Shown: piece by piece, positions 21,289-24,920 of the stretch
Layout of the letters: each line of letters starts with the position of its first letter
How positions within the stretch are numbered: the first letter of the stretch is position 1
Origin: Candidatus Saccharimonadota bacterium
GTDB lineage: Bacteria; Patescibacteriota; Saccharimonadia; Saccharimonadales; SLHW01
DNA length: 24,920 nucleotides
Assembly: GCA_007135955.1 (NCBI GenBank)
Contig: SLHW01000009.1
Span: forward strand, 1 to 24,920
Direction: 5' to 3'
Program-made: the position numbers and the translations under genes
The notes under the pieces: model-generated
What the model saw: the letters and a program-made list of their open reading frames with translations, nothing else
The model's database searches: none
What the model was told of the DNA's origin: nothing

Positions 21289-22860
21289 ATGCCTTACCCC
21301 GCAACCGACAGCTTAGAAGTATTTCCCAGGCAGCACCCCTCAAGCATTCGTGATATTGAAGGCCTAATAACTCCCGAAGGGTCACTTTACGCAAGTAATG
21401 GTGAGAATTATCGAGGGATGTTATTTGGTCGAGATGCACTAGAGGCTGCAGACGACCTGCTTGAGGCAGAGCCAGAGGTTGCACTAAATGTTATTGATAG
21501 CTTAACTCGTCTCCAAGGCATCAAATATGATGAAGCGTCTGCCGAAGAGTTTGGCAAAATTCCGCATCAGCACATGAGGCTCTATGTCAATGGTAGTCGC
21601 ATTGCCCCGCATGCCGAGGCTCAGATGCGTAAGCTTGGTGAAAAATGGGGGGGCGATGAAGAAGGATTTACCTATTACGGGTCACTTGATGCTACGCCAC
21701 TGTATGCACGATTAGTAGCTCGATATGGCCTTATCCATGGCACTGAATTTCTCAAAGGCGAAGTCGAAACGAAAACTGGCGAAACCATCAACAGGCTAGA
21801 GGCTTTCCGTCGATCAGTTAATTGGATATGCGACCACCTGGAGAGCTCTGAGCTGTCTTTGCTCGAGTTCAAGAGATTAAGCAATCAACATATCGTCGTA
21901 CAAAGCTGGCGGGATTCTGGAAGTTCATACGTTCACGAAGATGGCTCGCAGGTCAACTTAAACGGTTTTATCGCACCACTAGAAGTGCAGGGCTATGCTT
22001 TCGATGCGCTATTTCTAGGGCAAAACTTTGCAAGACTTAGTGGAGTCAATGAAGATGAAGTGTCACGGTGGGAAGGCCACGCCACAGCAACCAGAGAAAG
22101 GGTTTTTGACGCATTTTGGCTTGGTGAAGACAAGGGCTTCGCAATGGCAATTGATCGAGACGAGAACTGGCAGCCCCGCCAATTGAAAACACCGTCTTCT
22201 ACCCAAGGCAATCTGCTTGATACCCGCTTATTCTTGGGCATCGAAGAATCTGAGCGACAAAAATATGTCGGAAGCATCGTCAGAAATATTCACAGCCAAG
22301 ATTTTATGACCGAGATCGGCATACGTTGTCGAGCGATAAGCGCTGCTCATCTCGTGCCTTTTGCAGACTATCACGGCAGCTGGGCAGTCTGGACCAAAGA
22401 ATCATACGATTATCTAAAAGGTTTGCGACGCCAAGGTTTTAATAAGCTCGCTGATGATATGCAGATAAGGATCCTTAACATGGTGAATGTTTCGGGTCAC
22501 AACTATGAGTTCTTATACGTTAACCTTGACGGGGAAGTGGATTATACGCCCAAGAAATATGAAAAGGGCATGACGACAGATGAGCTAATTATTGCAACAA
22601 ACATCCCAGAGGAAGGTCAGGCCTGGACTGCGTCAGCAATTCTAGCTGTAAAACGTGGCCTCAGACCCAAGAACCACCTCCCGTCATCAATGTGGAGTAG
22701 AGCGCTTGAACATAAACTATTGGCAAGTATTCCTCCTGCAGAGTTATTGCAGACCGCTGATGATATCAACAATAAGCGAAAAACAACGAAATCATTCGCA
22801 ATAGACATTGATGCCGGCATAGCCGAAGACCGTAAATGGAACCCTGACTGGTGGCGATAA
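21289..22860 (+). CDS. Glycogen-debranching/glucoamylase-like (alpha/alpha)6 glucosidase
   Basis: A 523-aa soluble protein with no signal peptide. Motifs in order are YRGMLFGRDALE (41-52), FGKIPHQHMR (88-97), TYYGSLDATPLYARL (128-142), VVQSWRDSGSSYVHEDG (203-219), APLEVQGYAFDAL (229-241), YHGSWAVWTKESYDYLKGL and EEGQAWTASAIL. This is the amylo-alpha-1,6-glucosidase/GH15-like six-hairpin barrel pattern, in which carboxylates such as Asp in QSWRDS and Glu in PLEVQGY act in catalysis. It probably cleaves alpha-glucan branches inside the cell. An ATG at 21280 overlaps the -10 box itself and is not the start. Confidence 0.85.
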   Translation: MPYPATDSLEVFPRQHPSSIRDIEGLITPEGSLYASNGENYRGMLFGRDALEAADDLLEAEPEVALNVIDSLTRLQGIKYDEASAEEFGKIPHQHMRLYVNGSRIAPHAEAQMRKLGEKWGGDEEGFTYYGSLDATPLYARLVARYGLIHGTEFLKGEVETKTGETINRLEAFRRSVNWICDHLESSELSLLEFKRLSNQHIVVQSWRDSGSSYVHEDGSQVNLNGFIAPLEVQGYAFDALFLGQNFARLSGVNEDEVSRWEGHATATRERVFDAFWLGEDKGFAMAIDRDENWQPRQLKTPSSTQGNLLDTRLFLGIEESERQKYVGSIVRNIHSQDFMTEIGIRCRAISAAHLVPFADYHGSWAVWTKESYDYLKGLRRQGFNKLADDMQIRILNMVNVSGHNYEFLYVNLDGEVDYTPKKYEKGMTTDELIIATNIPEEGQAWTASAILAVKRGLRPKNHLPSSMWSRALEHKLLASIPPAELLQTADDINNKRKTTKSFAIDIDAGIAEDRKWNPDWWR

Positions 22861-22869
22861 AAACAGATG

Positions 22870-22878
22870 TGCTATAGT
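22870..22878 (+). promoter_or_regulatory. Extended -10 upstream of the family 4 glycosyltransferase
   Basis: TGC-TATAGT (22870-22878), no clear -35. Unlike the neighbouring leaderless genes, the predicted leader contains AGGAG (22900-22904), 6 bases before a TTG start. Confidence 0.5.
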
Positions 22879-22910
22879 GAAGCCAGCCAGCAAGGGCATA
22901 GGAGTTTAAG

Positions 22911-24071
22911 TTGAAAATTGCGATGATTGTTCCCTGGGAGGAAACAACTCCCCCAAGGAAATATGGTGGAATAGAGCTAGTTGCAAATAATATTGCCTAC
23001 CGTCTGAAAGAGTCTGGCCACGACGTAACAATGCTTGCTACTGGTGATTCGGAACCAGACGCTAAACTATTACCAATATTTGAAGAGTCCACCAGAGAAC
23101 TGCCTCAATCAAGCGACCGTGTCGTTAGAGAGGCATACACGTTTCTTGGTATAAGTAGAGTTATCAATGTTTTGAGAAAACAGCGGTTTGATATTGTGCA
23201 CAATCATCTCGGCTGGAGATTTCTGATGTTTCGCGATCAAGTACGACAGCCGATGATAACGACCATCCACCTTAGCCTTGACAACAAGTATGAACAAGAT
23301 ATTTACCGTAGATTTGCTGGACATCCTTTTGTCAGCATATCTAAATCACAAAGGGAACCGATGCCAGAACTCAACTATGTAAAAAACATCTATAACGGCA
23401 TTAGAGTAACTGACTTTACATATCAAAAAGAACATGACGGATATCTGGCTTTCCTAGGTAGCTTTACTGCACACAAAGGACCAGACAAGGCTATAGAGAT
23501 TGCCAAAAAAACTGGCAAAAAACTTATCATGGCCGGAAAAGTCGACCCCTTAAAAGTAAGGTGGTTTGATAAGCATATAAAGCCCCATATCGATGACGAT
23601 CAAATAAAGTTTATTGGCGAACTTGACCATGTCGAAAAAAATAAATTATTAGGAGGTGCCGAAGCCTTGCTGATGCCGATATCTTGGCGAGAACCGTTTG
23701 GCCTAGTGATGGCTGAAGCGTTTGCCTGTGGAACACCAGTAATCGCAACAAGGCTAGGGTCGGCACCAGAAGTGGTTAAGCACGGTAAAACTGGTTTTCT
23801 TTGCGACGACACCAACTGCATGATCAAATGCGTTAAGCAAATACCTATCATAGACCGAGCAAACTGTCGTAAAGAAGCTGTTAATCGCTTCTCAACTAAA
23901 AAAATGGCGAAAAGTTACGCCGATACATATCGTCAAGTAATTGCCGAAGAAAAGGACTATCGCTTTAGAAATCACGGTGGGTTCGTAAATAAAATTAAAA
24001 AATCGGGTGAAATAACCAAAACTAAGGTCATAAGCACAAAAGAAAGAGCAAAAAGTCGCCTTAAGCGATAG
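22911..24071 (+). CDS. Family 4 glycosyltransferase
   Basis: A 386-aa GT-B protein. The N-terminal Rossmann domain shows KIAMIVPWEE, PRKYGGIELVANNIAYRLKESGHDVTMLATGDS and DIVHNHLGWR. The C-terminal donor-binding domain shows GYLAFLGSFTAHKGPDKAIEIAKKTGKKLIMAGK and the EPFGLVMAEAFACGTPVIAT motif (about 261-279) with its conserved Glu-x7-Glu. The GGIE loop and overall layout match retaining hexosyltransferases of the glycogen/polysaccharide type. Translation starts at TTG, placed by AGGAG 6 bases upstream. The C-terminal 60 residues are strongly basic, which suggests membrane attachment. With the upstream glucosidase it may form a glycan or alpha-glucan module. Confidence 0.9.
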   Translation: MKIAMIVPWEETTPPRKYGGIELVANNIAYRLKESGHDVTMLATGDSEPDAKLLPIFEESTRELPQSSDRVVREAYTFLGISRVINVLRKQRFDIVHNHLGWRFLMFRDQVRQPMITTIHLSLDNKYEQDIYRRFAGHPFVSISKSQREPMPELNYVKNIYNGIRVTDFTYQKEHDGYLAFLGSFTAHKGPDKAIEIAKKTGKKLIMAGKVDPLKVRWFDKHIKPHIDDDQIKFIGELDHVEKNKLLGGAEALLMPISWREPFGLVMAEAFACGTPVIATRLGSAPEVVKHGKTGFLCDDTNCMIKCVKQIPIIDRANCRKEAVNRFSTKKMAKSYADTYRQVIAEEKDYRFRNHGGFVNKIKKSGEITKTKVISTKERAKSRLKR

Positions 24072-24156
24072 CTGCTAAGTAATGAGTTCCACCAAATAAC
24101 TCTCACTAAGTCTTTGGTTTACATTAGAGCCGAGTCCAAATAACTCACCTAAAAAT

Positions 24157-24185
24157 TTGCCTGTTTGACAAGTGTTCGATATACT
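24157..24185 (+). promoter_or_regulatory. tRNA-Asn promoter
   Basis: TTGCCT (24157-24162), exactly 17 bases, TATACT (24180-24185), about 57 bases upstream of the mature tRNA. A TTGACA at 24165 is not suitably spaced from a -10. The gap 24072-24156 holds nothing recognisable. Confidence 0.5.
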
Positions 24186-24242
24186 TTTTCAGTCTGTTGT
24201 GCTTTGTGTAATCGCTCAAGGTAACAGAAAAAATAGATATAG

Positions 24243-24317
24243 TCCCGGGTAGCTCAATGGTAGAGCGGTGCGCTGTTAACGCATAGGTTGTCGGTTCGAG
24301 CCCGACCCCGGGAGCCA
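24243..24317 (+). tRNA. tRNA-Asn (anticodon GTT)
   Basis: Acceptor stem TCCCGGG pairs with CCCGGGA (24307-24313). The D arm is GCTCAATGGTAGAGC. Anticodon stem GTGCG/CGCAT carries the loop CTGTTAA with GTT at 34-36. T arm GTCGG-TTCGAGC-CCGAC. Discriminator G, then an encoded CCA (24315-24317). Total 75 bases including CCA. The only tRNA in the window. Confidence 0.97.
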
Positions 24318-24337
24318 AACTCAGCAACAACAGGGGT

Positions 24338-24361
24338 AGACCAGGTTACTAGACCTGGTCT
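24338..24361 (+). terminator. Hairpin after tRNA-Asn
   Basis: AGACCAGG (24338-24345) pairs perfectly with CCTGGTCT (24354-24361) around an 8-base loop, followed by a pyrimidine-rich CTTCATTTCC. Probable tRNA transcript terminator, with a weak T-run. Confidence 0.6.
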
Positions 24362-24385
24362 CTTCATTTCCGTCAAACGACCTCT

Positions 24386-24496
24386 CATCTTTTATTTCGT
24401 TCGTGACAGACTTTTTTAATTTCCGGATATGGGAGAAGTTGTGTTAGAACCAGAAATAATAATCATAATAGTGACTTTACATCTGTTATTTCGTTC
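24386..24496. repeat. 17-bp direct repeat flanking a gene-free segment
   Basis: CATCTNTTATTTCGTTC occurs at 24386-24402 (N = T) and 24480-24496 (N = G), in the same orientation, 94 bases apart. The second copy runs straight into TATAAT (24497-24502), a possible -10. The surrounding 24362-24585 contains no gene that I can support. Confidence 0.6.
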
Positions 24497-24585
24497 TATA
24501 ATTAAACAGTCAAGCACAGTAGGGCCAAGCATCTAAATTTATGACCTAGATCGATGACTATCGCCCTTCAATTAGGTGCTACTAT

Positions 24586-24651
24586 ATGCCTACAAGCAAA
24601 AAGTTGCGCAAAGATAATATATTACAGCTCGCGTCCATGCTAGACGAATAA
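24586..24651 (+). CDS. Possible 21-aa small ORF upstream of the truncated gene
   Basis: MPTSKKLRKDNILQLASMLDE, TAA stop, 12 bases before the next ATG. It reads as a plausible basic amphipathic helix, but no ribosome binding site is present. TACTAT touches the ATG, too close even for a leaderless start. It may be a coupling or leader peptide, or chance. Confidence 0.25.
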   Translation: MPTSKKLRKDNILQLASMLDE

Positions 24652-24663
24652 GGTACAAGATAT

Positions 24664-24920
24664 ATGGGAAAACGTTCACGCAATCAGGGCAATACAAACC
24701 CCGTGTATAGCTACTTGGCGAAAGGGAGATTTGAGGCAAATATCACTATCGATTCGCCAAAGCCCTTTGAAATAGTAACGAGAGAGTATACATTTCGTAT
24801 TACTGAAGATGAAAAGAGCCATTCGACTCATTACTTTGAACTTGATTTTGATGCTCCGAATATAAAAAGCAGTAAGCAGATAGCACATAATTATTTACAG
24901 CAGACTTCAAGCTCTTTATC
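24664..24920 (+). CDS. Unknown protein, N-terminal 85 residues (cut by window end)
   Basis: An open frame from ATG 24664 to the last base. Begins MGKRSRNQGNTNPVYSYLAKG, then FEANITIDSPKPFEIVTREYTFRI and HYFELDFDAPNIKSSKQIAHNYLQQTSSS. No signal peptide. The alternating polar strands suggest a beta-rich cytoplasmic domain. AAGG lies 10 bases before the ATG, and TACAAG 4 bases before it. A minus-strand frame over 24676-24888 has no start signal and is less protein-like. The family cannot be judged from this fragment. Confidence 0.55.
   Translation, partial: MGKRSRNQGNTNPVYSYLAKGRFEANITIDSPKPFEIVTREYTFRITEDEKSHSTHYFELDFDAPNIKSSKQIAHNYLQQTSSSL

Noticed and set aside
24243..24317. tRNA-Asn 3' end as an attachment site for an integrated element
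   Set aside because: No second copy of the tRNA 3' end and no integrase gene are visible in the window.
24145..24330. Minus-strand frame containing LEPTTYALTAHRSTIELPG
   Set aside because: This is the well-known false peptide produced by translating a tRNA gene on the opposite strand; it overlaps tRNA-Asn.

Overview
The window looks like a chromosomal segment of a small-genome Patescibacteria (CPR) bacterium, most likely Candidatus Saccharibacteria (TM7). That is an inference from gene content and style, not a database match. The supporting signs are short densely packed genes, many small proteins of no recognised family, a UvrD-type helicase fused to a RecB-like nuclease, an orphan cobalamin adenosyltransferase-like gene with no cobalamin pathway beside it, and several genes whose -10 box sits only 5-8 bases before the start codon. 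TGA is used as a stop, so the recoded (UGA = Gly) CPR lineages are not indicated.

Layout. 1-742 (minus): the start of a CcdA/DsbD-type electron carrier behind a membrane-anchored thioredoxin-like protein, probably an extracytoplasmic thiol-redox pair. 790-1987 (plus): a minimal zincin-type metalloprotease and an anchored, cysteine-containing extracellular protein. 1984-2853 (minus): an unknown protein with a possible nuclease-type QxK motif. 3018-3866: an otherwise empty stretch holding two tandem paralogous 54-aa microproteins, each with its own promoter and candidate operator, separated by a perfect 22-bp inverted repeat and closed by a terminator. 3869-8658: an unknown minus-strand protein, the 1074-aa helicase-nuclease, and a protein with a carbonic-anhydrase-like CxDxR...H...C pattern.

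8828-16040 (minus): a complete F-type ATP synthase operon in the order atpB-E-F-H-A-G-[67 aa]-D-[99 aa]-[61 aa]-C. Three small unknown genes are inserted next to atpD and are coupled to neighbours by touching or overlapping stop/start codons. The delta subunit is short and subunit a has a His/Asp-rich C-terminal tail. Upstream on the same strand is a His-rich membrane-anchored protein (16226-16846).

16968-24071: an unknown basic protein, a CobO/BtuR-like P-loop protein, an Hsp20 gene whose promoter carries a near-perfect CIRCE (HrcA) operator, a family 2 glycosyltransferase divergent from a membrane-anchored clan GH-A glycoside hydrolase, smpB, a glucoamylase/debranching-enzyme-like (alpha/alpha)6 protein, and a family 4 glycosyltransferase. 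The window closes with tRNA-Asn(GTT), a short intergenic stretch containing a 17-bp direct repeat, a possible 21-aa ORF and a gene cut by the window end.

The most noteworthy items are the twin microproteins, the extra small genes inside the ATP synthase operon, the recurring AGTGTGATAT motif in three promoter regions, and the repeated leaderless promoter architecture.
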